The position numbers and the translations under genes are program-made. A DNA stretch of 6,645 nucleotides from Vulcanimicrobiota bacterium (GTDB lineage Bacteria > Vulcanimicrobiota > Vulcanimicrobiia > Vulcanimicrobiales > Vulcanimicrobiaceae): positions 1-6,645 of the forward strand of contig PMUE01000308.1 of NCBI GenBank assembly GCA_003167055.1, given 5' to 3'. Position 1 is the stretch's first letter. Each line of letters starts with the position of its first letter. The notes beneath the pieces were generated by a model that searched no databases, had not been told where the DNA came from, and was given only the letters and a program-made list of their open reading frames with translations. Of this stretch, positions 1 to 6,498 are shown in pieces.

Positions 1-192
1 CGTCGCACGTTTGCGCGCGTCTGCACCGACTGGACCGAACGCCGTCCACATCTCGAGGGAAGTCTGGGCGCGGCAGTGCTCGAGGTCTTCTTGCGCAATC
101 GCTGGGTCGCGCGCAATTCACAAAACCGCGCACTTCGTATCACACCCGACGGCGTTCGCGAGCTCGATCGCCGTTTCGGCCTGCGCTTCTAA
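1..192 (+). CDS. ArsR/SmtB-type winged-helix transcriptional regulator, C-terminal fragment (cut by window edge)
   Basis: Reading frame 1 is open from the first base to a TAA at 190-192 and gives 63 residues; the start lies to the left of the window. The visible part contains CTDWTERRPHLEGSLGAAVL (residues 8-27), then a hydrophobic helix and a basic segment leading to RALRITPDGVRELDRRFG near the end. In the ArsR-like HTH family this C-terminal pattern (Cys-x-Asp-Trp-(T/S)-Glu-Arg-Arg-x-His-Leu, then a wing with a (V/I)T-x-x-G turn) follows the DNA-binding domain. Such proteins are usually small dimeric repressors whose target is often the adjacent operon. The DNA-recognition helix is not in the window. 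A P450 gene starts 3 nt after the stop, so the two are probably co-transcribed, and the P450 is the natural regulatory target (inference). Cys8 in the conserved motif could be a sensing or ligand residue, but nothing here shows what is sensed. Confidence 0.78.
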   Translation, partial: RRTFARVCTDWTERRPHLEGSLGAAVLEVFLRNRWVARNSQNRALRITPDGVRELDRRFGLRF

Positions 193-195
193 CCG

Positions 196-1236
196 ATGGA
201 ACAACTCACGCCGCTCAACGCGCCCACTGCCGAGGATCCGTATCCGTACTACAGCCGCCTGGCCGTCGAGCAGCCGTTTGTCTTCGACGGCCAACTGAAC
301 TGCTGGATCGCCGCCAGCGCCGACACGGTCGACGCCGTGCTCGGCAACGCCGCGTTCCGCGTGCGGCCGATCGACGACGCAGTGCCGTCGCAGATGCGCG
401 GCTCCGCGCTCGGCGAGCTCTTCGCGCACATGGTGCGCATGACCGACGGTCCCGCGCACGCACCGCGTCGTCACGAAGTTGAGCAACTCATCGAAGCTGC
501 GAATGTTGGAGCAATGGTCACGGCGCTCCCCGATCTGGGCACCGAACCGCTTGACGCCTTGATGTTTACATTCCCATCGCGAGCGATCGCGGCGCTGCTG
601 GGCCTGGCTCCGCCTACCGTCAACGGAATCGAAACCTACGCCCGCGCACTGGCGCGCGCCATTGCACCGGGCGCATCACCGGAAACGGTAGCGCCCGCAT
701 CGCGCGCCGTCGAAGCGCTCAGCGCAGTCTTCGCCGCGCGTTTCCCCAACGAGCAGCAGCGCTATGGCGCGATCGGTTTACTCTTTCAAGCCTATGACGG
801 CACCGCCGGGCTGATTGGCAACGTGCTCTACCACCTTGCTATCGCGCAGCCGGAAATAACTAGGCGCATCATCCAAGACGCACCGACGCTAGCAGGCTTC
901 GTGGCTGAAGTCGTGCGGCTCGATCCGCCGGTCCACAATACGCGCCGCTTCGCGGCAATCGAGATCCCGTTCGATGACGCGTTGGTGCGCGAGAACGAGA
1001 GCGTGCTCGTGCTCCTTGCCGCTGCCAACTACGATCCGGCCGCCGCGGCCCGCACGTTTACCTTTGGTGCCGGCATCCACGCCTGCATCGCCGCGCGGTT
1101 GGCGATCACGATCGCAAGCGTCGCAGTCAAAGCGCTGGTTGACACGGGCGCCGATCTCGCGACGATCGAGCGCAATGGCTTCTACCCCGCGCTCAACGTT
1201 CGCGTACCGCGTTTGAGCTACGCGCGCTTGCGCTGA
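196..1236 (+). CDS. Cytochrome P450-like protein, short (346 aa)
   Basis: The protein resembles a soluble bacterial cytochrome P450, a haem-thiolate monooxygenase that needs separate redox partners. Visible signatures are an N-terminal DPYPYYSRLA (19... region, residues 14-23), a C-helix-like TDGPAHAPRRH (83-93), an I-helix FQAYDGTAGLIGN (197-209), the K-helix ExxR (E238, R241) followed by DPPVHNTRR, and the haem loop FGAGIHAC (290-297) with Cys297 as the expected axial thiolate. It has no signal peptide or membrane anchor. Oddities: it is about 50 residues shorter than the usual roughly 400; E238 to Cys297 is only 59 residues because the meander before the haem loop is nearly gone; the Gly usually two residues after the Cys is Ala299; and the residue before the I-helix Thr203 is Gly202, with the acid at Asp201. 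ATG196 is chosen because it gives a typical P450 N-terminus and follows the regulator stop by 3 nt, although no Shine-Dalgarno sequence is visible. The substrate is unknown; a role in aromatic metabolism is only suggested by the neighbouring paa operon. Confidence 0.85.
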   Translation: MEQLTPLNAPTAEDPYPYYSRLAVEQPFVFDGQLNCWIAASADTVDAVLGNAAFRVRPIDDAVPSQMRGSALGELFAHMVRMTDGPAHAPRRHEVEQLIEAANVGAMVTALPDLGTEPLDALMFTFPSRAIAALLGLAPPTVNGIETYARALARAIAPGASPETVAPASRAVEALSAVFAARFPNEQQRYGAIGLLFQAYDGTAGLIGNVLYHLAIAQPEITRRIIQDAPTLAGFVAEVVRLDPPVHNTRRFAAIEIPFDDALVRENESVLVLLAAANYDPAAAARTFTFGAGIHACIAARLAITIASVAVKALVDTGADLATIERNGFYPALNVRVPRLSYARLR

Positions 1237-2510
1237 TCGACCACGCGCACGGCTTTGCCTTGCGAGCGCGGGATCAAACCGGGCCCGACAACCTCGACCT
1301 GCATCGTGACACCGGCGTAGCTCTTGATCGCGGCCGCCAGTGAGCGCGCGCAGTCGGCGTAGTCGCTCTCACCGACCCCCGCACGCGTCTCAACGTGCAG
1401 TGCAACCTCGTCGAGCGCGCCGCTGCGCGTGAGGTGAATTTGATAGTGCGGGGCGAGACGCGCGTCGCGTACGATGAGCTCCTCGATTTGCGAGGGAAAG
1501 ACGTTGACTCCGCGCACGATCAGCATGTCGTCCGAGCGGCCGGTGATGCGCTGCAAGCGCCGCATCGTGCGCGCCGTGCCGGGTAAGAGCCGGGTCAGAT
1601 CGCGCGTACGATAGCGAATCGCGGGCAGCGCTTCTTTGGTCAGCGTGGTCAAAACGAGTTCGCCGAACGAGCCCTCCGGCAGTACCGCACCCGTCTCGGG
1701 ATCGATGATCTCAGGGTAGAAATGGTCTTCCCAGAGCGTGAGGCCGTCTTTGGTTTCCAGACATTCGACCGCAACGCCGGGACCCATGATCTCGGAGAGG
1801 CCGTAGATATCGACCGCGTCGATATCGAGCATCGACTCGATCTGCGCGCGCATCTGGTCGCTCCACGGTTCCGCGCCGAAGATCCCGATTTCGAGACTAC
1901 AGCTGCGCGGGTCGAGGCCTTGCCGCGCCATCTCTTCGGCGATCGCGAGCATGTAGCTCGGCGTAACCATGATAATCCGCGGGCGCAAATCGGTGATGAG
2001 CTGCACTTGCTTTTCGGTTTGTCCGCCCGACATCGGAATCACCGTGCAGCCGAGCCGCTCGGCGCCGTAGTGCGCACCAAGGCCGCCGGTGAAAAGGCCG
2101 TAGCCGTAGGACACGTGCACGATATCACCCGGCGCGCCGCCTGCAGCGCGAATCGAGCGCGCCATCAGATTGCTCCAGGTATCGATATCGCCTTGCGTAT
2201 AGCCGACGATAGTGGGCTTACCGGTCGTGCCGCTCGAGGCGTGCAGTCGCACCGTCTGCTCGCGCGGCACCGCGAAAAGTCCGAACGGGTACTGCTCGCG
2301 AAAGTGACGCTTTTCCAAGAACGGAAAGCGCGCGAGATCGCCGAGTTCACGCACATCGCGCGGATGCGCGCCGGCGCGGTCGAAGGCCTCGCGATAGAAT
2401 GGCACGCGCTCGTAGGCGCGCGTCAGTGCCGAACACAAGCGCTCGAGCTGCAGCGCCGCGAGTTCGTCGCGACTTGCGGTTTCGATCGGCTCGAGCGACG
2501 CAGCCGTCAC
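1218..2510 (-). CDS. paaK: Phenylacetate-CoA ligase PaaK
   Basis: This cytosolic ANL-superfamily enzyme converts phenylacetate, ATP and CoA to phenylacetyl-CoA, AMP and PPi, the entry step of the aerobic hybrid pathway. From the GTG at 2510 it has 430 residues, the usual PaaK length. In order: the phosphate-binding loop ASSGTTGKPT (91-100), the substrate-site stretch YGYGLFTGGLGAHYGAERLG (135-154), GIFGAEPWSD (209-218), the adenylate motif DIYGLSEIMGPGVAVEC (234-250), the YRTRDL hinge region (300-305), GRSDDMLIVRGVNVFPSQ (324-341) and C-terminal PRSQGKAVRV with the acyl-adenylation lysine K419. The start is chosen because GTG (2510-2508) overlaps the paaJ TGA as GTGA, with GGAG 5 nt upstream. 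An in-frame ATG at 2564 would add 18 unlike-family residues inside paaJ. It is the last gene of the visible operon, and its stop (TAG at 1220-1218) lies within the 3' end of the convergent P450 gene. Confidence 0.96.
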   Translation of the reverse strand: MTAASLEPIETASRDELAALQLERLCSALTRAYERVPFYREAFDRAGAHPRDVRELGDLARFPFLEKRHFREQYPFGLFAVPREQTVRLHASSGTTGKPTIVGYTQGDIDTWSNLMARSIRAAGGAPGDIVHVSYGYGLFTGGLGAHYGAERLGCTVIPMSGGQTEKQVQLITDLRPRIIMVTPSYMLAIAEEMARQGLDPRSCSLEIGIFGAEPWSDQMRAQIESMLDIDAVDIYGLSEIMGPGVAVECLETKDGLTLWEDHFYPEIIDPETGAVLPEGSFGELVLTTLTKEALPAIRYRTRDLTRLLPGTARTMRRLQRITGRSDDMLIVRGVNVFPSQIEELIVRDARLAPHYQIHLTRSGALDEVALHVETRAGVGESDYADCARSLAAAIKSYAGVTMQVEVVGPGLIPRSQGKAVRVVDQRKRA

Positions 2511-3712
2511 ACCCGCTCCATCGCGAGGGCAATCCCTTGCCCGACGCCGATGCACATCGTGCACAGCGCGCGTTTCGCGCCGCGTTCCACGAGTTCGACC
2601 GACGCGGTAAGCGCAAGGCGTGCGCCGCTCATCCCGAGCGGATGGCCTAGCGCAATCGCGCCGCCGTTGGGATTGACGTGCGCCGCGTCATCGGAGAGCC
2701 CGAGTTCGCGCATCGTCGCCAGCGCTTGCGACGCGAAGGCTTCGTTGAGTTCGATCACGTCGAAGTCCGCCATCGTCAATCCGGTTCGTGCAAGCAGCTT
2801 GCGCGTTGCGAAGATCGGACCGATGCCCATGATGCGCGGCGCGACACCGGCCGTCGCCGCTGCTGTCACGCGCGCCCGCGGTCGCAGGCCGAATTTTTCG
2901 ACCGCCTTTTCCGAGGCGATGATGAGCGCGGCCGCGCCGTCGTTGACGCCCGACGAATTGCCGGCCGTCACCGTGCCATTTTTGCGAAACGGCGTGGGTA
3001 ACGACGCCAGTTTTTCGAGCGTCGTTTCGCGCGGATGCTCGTCGCGCTCGACGGTGACCGTCGCTTTGCCGTTGCGTACGTCGACCGACGTGATCTCCCG
3101 CGCCAGACGGCCGGAGGCGATGGCCGCCGCGGCGCGTTGCTGCGAGCGAAAGGCGAAGGCATCTTGGTCGGCGCGACTGACATTGAACTCGGACGCAACG
3201 TTTTCGCCGGTTTCCGGCATACTGTCGGTGCCGAAGCGTTCCTTCATCGCCGGATTCACGAAGCGCCAACCGATCGTCGTGTCGTAGACGGCGTTCTCGC
3301 GCGAATAGGCCGAGTTGGGCTTGGGCATCACGAACGGTGCGCGCGTCATACTCTCCACGCCGCCCGCGATCGCGAGATCGATGTCACCGGCCGCAATCGC
3401 GCGCGCCGCACTCGCGATGGCATCGAGTCCTGACCCGCACAAGCGATTGATCGTCGCGCCGGGAACGCGTTCGGGAAGTCCAGCGAGCAGCGCGACCATA
3501 CGCGCCACGTTGCGATTGTCTTCGCCGGCTTGATTGGCGCAGCCATAGTACACGTCGTCGATCCCCGCCGGATCGAGTAGCGGATTGCGCGCTAAGAGCG
3601 CCGCGATCGGCACCGCTCCCAAATCGTCGGTGCGTACGGCGGCAAGGCTGCCGCCGTAGCGTCCGATCGCCGTGCGCACGCCGTCACAGATAAAAGCTGA
3701 GTTCCCGTTCAC
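2507..3712 (-). CDS. paaJ: 3-oxoadipyl-CoA / 3-oxo-5,6-didehydrosuberyl-CoA thiolase PaaJ
   Basis: This thiolase cleaves 3-oxo-5,6-didehydrosuberyl-CoA to acetyl-CoA plus 2,3-didehydroadipyl-CoA, and later 3-oxoadipyl-CoA to acetyl-CoA and succinyl-CoA. It has 401 residues, typical of the PaaJ/PcaF subfamily. The nucleophile Cys92 sits in INRLCGSGLDA, preceded by the subfamily-diagnostic GCANQAGEDNRNVARM (57-72). DTTIGWRFVNP and DSMPETGENVA follow mid-protein. Then come NEAFA, GHPLG with His357, and the acid/base Cys387 in CIGVGQGIA. PcaF of the beta-ketoadipate pathway has the same fold and motifs; position between paaI and paaK favours PaaJ. The start is GTG 3712-3710, overlapping the paaI TGA as GTGA, with AAGGA 6 nt upstream. 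A longer reading from an ATG at 3904 would run through paaI with non-thiolase sequence and is discarded. The gene overlaps the paaK start by 4 nt. Confidence 0.95.
   Translation of the reverse strand: MNGNSAFICDGVRTAIGRYGGSLAAVRTDDLGAVPIAALLARNPLLDPAGIDDVYYGCANQAGEDNRNVARMVALLAGLPERVPGATINRLCGSGLDAIASAARAIAAGDIDLAIAGGVESMTRAPFVMPKPNSAYSRENAVYDTTIGWRFVNPAMKERFGTDSMPETGENVASEFNVSRADQDAFAFRSQQRAAAAIASGRLAREITSVDVRNGKATVTVERDEHPRETTLEKLASLPTPFRKNGTVTAGNSSGVNDGAAALIIASEKAVEKFGLRPRARVTAAATAGVAPRIMGIGPIFATRKLLARTGLTMADFDVIELNEAFASQALATMRELGLSDDAAHVNPNGGAIALGHPLGMSGARLALTASVELVERGAKRALCTMCIGVGQGIALAMERV
2516..2519 (-). promoter_or_regulatory. Ribosome-binding site for paaK
   Basis: Reading leftwards, GGAG lies inside the paaJ codons for Met-Glu and ends 5 nt before the GTG at 2510. 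The spacing is right for a Shine-Dalgarno site and supports the GTGA-overlap start over the upstream ATG at 2564. Confidence 0.6.
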
Positions 3713-4152
3713 CAAGGATCCTTTCCATTGAGTACATCGCCGCGCACCGCGGCCGAATGACCGCGAAAGATTGCGACGACCCGTCCGTCGCCGCCGGTGA
3801 CCGTGACGTCGTACATGCCGAAGCGTCCGGTCAAATTGGTTTCCCGGCATTCCGCCACGAGGCGTTCGCCTTCGCGTCCGGGGGTAACATAGGTAATCGA
3901 GCAATGCTGCGCGACCGAGGCGACGTTGCGCGAGTTACACGCAAAGGCAAACGCGCTGTCGGCAAGCGAGAAGATGGCCCCGCCGTGTGCCGTCTGATGG
4001 CCGTTGATCATGTCCGCGACGAGGGTCATCGAGAGCTTGGCGTAGCCCGGCGCGACCGCCTCGATCGTCATGCCGGCGTTTTGCGAGGCGCGATCGCGTG
4101 CATACATCGCGTGCGCGCACTGCTCTGCCAGCGCTTGCGCCTGGTCGATCAT
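3709..4152 (-). CDS. paaI: Hydroxyphenylacetyl-CoA thioesterase PaaI
   Basis: This hotdog-fold acyl-CoA thioesterase belongs to the PaaI branch. In characterised paa operons it hydrolyses (hydroxy)phenylacetyl-CoA and related dead-end thioesters, freeing CoA when downstream steps stall; it is normally a homotetramer in the cytosol. The 147-residue length matches the family. The diagnostic segment runs GHQTAHGGAIFSLADSAFAF (51-70) and then ACNS, with the family catalytic Asp at position 65 and the HGG turn at 56-58. A late FRGHS strand (129-133) closes the domain. The start is ATG 4152-4150, overlapping the paaG TGA as ATGA, with GAGGGA just upstream. A longer in-frame ATG at 4407 would translate antisense-like Arg-rich sequence through paaG and is rejected. 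Its 3' end overlaps the paaJ start by 4 nt. Order paaG-paaI-paaJ-paaK resembles the E. coli order G-H-I-J-K with paaH missing. Confidence 0.94.
   Translation of the reverse strand: MIDQAQALAEQCAHAMYARDRASQNAGMTIEAVAPGYAKLSMTLVADMINGHQTAHGGAIFSLADSAFAFACNSRNVASVAQHCSITYVTPGREGERLVAECRETNLTGRFGMYDVTVTGGDGRVVAIFRGHSAAVRGDVLNGKDPW
3719..3723 (-). promoter_or_regulatory. Ribosome-binding site for paaJ
   Basis: AAGGA (within GAAAGGA) sits in the last codons of paaI and ends 6 nt before the GTG at 3712. This good Shine-Dalgarno match decides the GTG start of paaJ. Confidence 0.65.
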
Positions 4153-4925
4153 CGTCCCTCGAACTCCGGCTTGCGTTTGACAGCGAAGGCTTCGATGCCC
4201 TCGCGATAGTCGCGCGTCATACCGAGCAGCCGCTGCAATTCGCGTTCGCGATCGAGCGCAGCGTCGAAGCTCGAGGTCGCGGTCGCTTCGAACGCCGCTT
4301 TGATCGCGCCCAGTGCCCGTGTTGGCGCCTGCGCTAGCGTCTCGGCCAGCGTGTCGCAGGCCGAGTCGAGATCGGAATCGTCGACGACTTGCCAAATCGC
4401 ACCCCACGCGTGCGCTTGTTCGGCGCTAATGCGCTCGCCCAACATCGCCAAGCCGATCGCGCGCGCATGACCGAAGAGCCGCGGCAGCATCCAGGTGCCG
4501 CCCGAGTCGGGCAGCAGCCCGATGCGCGAGAAGGATTCAATGAACGACGCCGACCGCGCCGCGACGACCATGTCTGCGGCAAACGCGAGGTTGGCACCGG
4601 CACCGGCGGCGACACCGTTCACACGCGCGACGATCGGTTTGGGCAGCGCGCGCATTGCGCGAATCAACGGATTATAGAAATGCTCGATCGTGAGGCCGAG
4701 ATCGCTGCCCGGCGCGACCGCCGGGTCGGCCAAATCTTGACCGGCGCAAAACGCGCGTCCACTGCCCGTCAGTACCACGACGCGCACGTCGTGCACGATC
4801 GCCGCTTCCTCAAAGGCGATCCGCGCTTTGTGCGCGATCTCGCCGTCGATCGCGTTGAGCTTCTCCGGCCGATCGAGCGTGATGCGCATGATCCCGCCCT
4901 CGCGGGAGACGAGCAATCCGCTCAT
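4149..4925 (-). CDS. paaG: Ring-1,2-epoxyphenylacetyl-CoA isomerase PaaG (crotonase superfamily)
   Basis: This crotonase-fold protein isomerises the phenylacetyl-CoA ring 1,2-epoxide to oxepin-CoA; in E. coli PaaG also shifts double bonds later in beta-oxidation of the ring-opened product. It has 258 residues, close to E. coli PaaG. It is assigned to PaaG rather than the hydratase PaaF by GRAFCAGQDL (57-66), an insert ending in DLGLTIEHFYNPLIRAM (75-91), the second oxyanion-hole segment NGVAAGAGAN (103-112), GLLPDSGGTWMLPR (136-149) with Asp140 at the PaaG catalytic acid position, and SAEQAHAWGAIWQVVDD (167-183). The Glu pair expected of true enoyl-CoA hydratases is not seen in the Asp140 region. 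The start ATG 4925-4923 overlaps the paaE TGA as ATGA. No Shine-Dalgarno motif is visible, so expression probably depends on re-initiation after paaE (inference). An ATG at 5105 would add 60 residues inside paaE and is rejected. Confidence 0.93.
   Translation of the reverse strand: MSGLLVSREGGIMRITLDRPEKLNAIDGEIAHKARIAFEEAAIVHDVRVVVLTGSGRAFCAGQDLADPAVAPGSDLGLTIEHFYNPLIRAMRALPKPIVARVNGVAAGAGANLAFAADMVVAARSASFIESFSRIGLLPDSGGTWMLPRLFGHARAIGLAMLGERISAEQAHAWGAIWQVVDDSDLDSACDTLAETLAQAPTRALGAIKAAFEATATSSFDAALDRERELQRLLGMTRDYREGIEAFAVKRKPEFEGR
4155..4160 (-). promoter_or_regulatory. Ribosome-binding site for paaI
   Basis: GAGGGA in the last codons of paaG lies 2-7 nt before the ATG at 4152, a slightly close but plausible Shine-Dalgarno site supporting the ATGA-overlap start. 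Confidence 0.5.
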
Positions 4926-6007
4926 ACGAGCTGCGCCGCGATCGCGTCGACGTCGAGCGCGACCGAATCGGTCACCGGATGGCTCTGGCACATCAGCACC
5001 ACGCCGCTGCGGACTTCGTAATCTTCCAGTGCAAAATGTACGTCCATATCCACTTCTCCCGACGTCAACTGCGCGCGACAGGTGGAACAGACGCCACCCT
5101 TGCACGAAAACGGTAGATCGATCCCTTGCCGGAGACCCGCTTCGAGCACCGACTCGCTATCCTTGCGAATCTCGAAAGTGCGCACCGTGCCGTCGAGTAC
5201 GACGCTCGCGTGCGCGATGCGCTCGGGTTGCGTGCTGGCACGCTCCCGGCGCTCACGCGCGACGGTGCCATCGGTCACGAAACGCTCGAGCACGGTTCGC
5301 TCGCGCGGGAACCCGCGCTCGTCGAGGGCTGCGGCGACGCCCTCCATCATCGACTCTGGACCGCAGATGAAGACGTAATCGGTCGCATCGAGATCGACCC
5401 AACCCGTAAACAGCGCTAACATGCGTTCACGATCGATCCGACCGTTGAAGGCGTCGATCTCCTGCCGCTCGCGGCTGGTGATAAAGATCAAAGCGAGTCG
5501 ACCGAGATACCGATCCTTGAGGTGCTGTAGTTCTTCGCGGAACATCGTCGACGAAGCCGAGCGATTGCCGTAGACGAGTGTAAAGCGGCTTTCCGGTTCC
5601 AATTCGAGCGTCGTCTCGATCAGCGACAGGACCGGCGTGATGCCGCTGCCCGCCGCGACCGCAAGGTACGACCGCGCGTTTTCGGCATCGAGCGGCACGA
5701 AGAATTTCCCCTGCGGCGAGGCCACCTCGATCTCGTCACCTTCGCTCAGGGCGCCGTGCGCCCAGCTCGAGAAGACTCCGTCTTCGACACGTTTAATCGC
5801 GACGCGCAGCCGGCCCGAGCGCGGACTCGCGCAAATCGAATACGAACGCCGCTGCTCTTCGCCCTCGATCGACGTCCGAAGCGTCAGATATTGTCCCTGC
5901 GTGTAGGTAAACGCATCGCGCAGGTGCGCCGGCACCGCGAATTCGACGACGATCGCATCGCGCGTATCTTTGCGCACGTGGCGCACCGGAAGCTTATAGA
6001 AATCCAT
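4922..6007 (-). CDS. paaE: Phenylacetyl-CoA epoxidase reductase component PaaE
   Basis: This flavo-iron-sulfur reductase passes electrons from NAD(P)H to the di-iron oxygenase PaaAC of the phenylacetyl-CoA 1,2-epoxidase. The protein has 361 residues. The N-terminal ferredoxin-reductase FAD domain opens with MDFYKLPVRHVRKDTRDA and carries the flavin motif RSYS (54-57). The NAD(P)-binding domain has AVAAGSGITPVLSLI (116-130) and CGPESMM (215-221). After a charged linker at about 245-262, a C-terminal plant-type [2Fe-2S] ferredoxin domain has ligands Cys302, Cys307, Cys310 and Cys340 (C-x4-C-x2-C-x29-C). The ATG at 6007 is preferred over one at 6052 because the extra 15 residues overlap paaD and do not look like the family N-terminus. 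It begins 8 nt after the paaD stop, the only non-overlapping junction in the operon, and its ribosome-binding sequence is weak. Confidence 0.96.
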   Translation of the reverse strand: MDFYKLPVRHVRKDTRDAIVVEFAVPAHLRDAFTYTQGQYLTLRTSIEGEEQRRSYSICASPRSGRLRVAIKRVEDGVFSSWAHGALSEGDEIEVASPQGKFFVPLDAENARSYLAVAAGSGITPVLSLIETTLELEPESRFTLVYGNRSASSTMFREELQHLKDRYLGRLALIFITSRERQEIDAFNGRIDRERMLALFTGWVDLDATDYVFICGPESMMEGVAAALDERGFPRERTVLERFVTDGTVARERRERASTQPERIAHASVVLDGTVRTFEIRKDSESVLEAGLRQGIDLPFSCKGGVCSTCRAQLTSGEVDMDVHFALEDYEVRSGVVLMCQSHPVTDSVALDVDAIAAQLV

Positions 6008-6015
6008 CGCGTGTG

Positions 6016-6498
6016 CTAGTGCGGCTTCACGTAGTCGAACGGTTCGCGGCAAGCCTCGCAGCGATAGAGCGCCTTACAGGGCGTCGATCCGAAGCGGCTG
6101 ATCTCGCTGGTGTTGCTCGAAGCGCAACGCGGACAGCGAACGATTGCGCCAACGAGTGGTCCATCGGCAAGGGTCGGGCCAGGCGGAGCAATCCCGTGCT
6201 CGTGTAAGCGCTCACGGCCGCGCGCGGTAATCCAATCGGTCGTCCACGCCGGGGCGAGCCGCCGCTCGATCCGCACGCGCTCGATGCCATGATCGTGCAG
6301 CGCACGCGTGACGTCGGCCTCGATCACCGCGGTTGCCGGACAGCCTGAATACGTCGGCGTCAAGGCGACGACGAGCCCATCGCCGTCTTCGCGAATCTCA
6401 CGGACGATGCCGAGATCGGTGATCGTCACCGAGGGCAGTTCCGGATCGGGTACCGCGTCGAGCCATTCCCAGGCTTTGGCTTCGACCGTGAGCGTCAC
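6016..6498 (-). CDS. paaD: Phenylacetyl-CoA epoxidase accessory protein PaaD
   Basis: PaaD is a small MIP18/DUF59-family protein required for active phenylacetyl-CoA epoxidase; a role in metallocluster assembly of the oxygenase is generally proposed but less settled than the roles of PaaA, C and E. The protein has 160 residues. The N-terminal DUF59 part has VPDPELP (16-22), TITDLGIV (25-32) and TPTYSGCPAT (47-56) with Cys53. Next is APAWTTDWITARGRERL (82-98). The C-terminal metal-binding part has CPRCAS (Cys122, Cys125), FGSTPCKALYRC (Cys141, Cys147) and Cys150 before REPFDY, all hallmarks of PaaD. The start is GTG 6498-6496, which overlaps the paaC TGA as GTGA; an adjacent in-frame GTG at 6501 would add one residue and cannot be excluded. 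It ends with TAG at 6018-6016. Confidence 0.95.
   Translation of the reverse strand: MTLTVEAKAWEWLDAVPDPELPSVTITDLGIVREIREDGDGLVVALTPTYSGCPATAVIEADVTRALHDHGIERVRIERRLAPAWTTDWITARGRERLHEHGIAPPGPTLADGPLVGAIVRCPRCASSNTSEISRFGSTPCKALYRCEACREPFDYVKPH

Noticed and set aside
118..486. A 122-codon minus-strand open frame over the regulator end and the P450 start
   Set aside because: It is antisense to the P450 N-terminus and has no family resemblance. The plus-strand reading carries the P450 motifs.
1237..1300. Possible intrinsic terminator for the P450 unit
   Set aside because: The region is paaK coding sequence. It has GC-rich short inverted pieces but no stable stem followed by a T-run.
1722..3287. 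A 521-codon open frame on the plus strand, antisense to paaK and paaJ
   Set aside because: It runs across the junction of two confidently identified genes on the other strand. Its translation is rich in Arg, Ala and Ser with no recognisable domain, and long antisense frames are common in GC-rich coding DNA.
3713..3904. N-terminal extension of the thiolase up to an ATG at 3904
   Set aside because: The extra 64 residues are an out-of-frame reading of paaI and precede the normal thiolase N-terminus. The GTG at 3712 has a good ribosome-binding site and the GTGA overlap.
3757..5370. Several 130-210 codon plus-strand open frames opposite paaI, paaG and paaE
   Set aside because: They are shadows of strongly supported genes, with Arg-rich low-information translations and no independent start context or domain.
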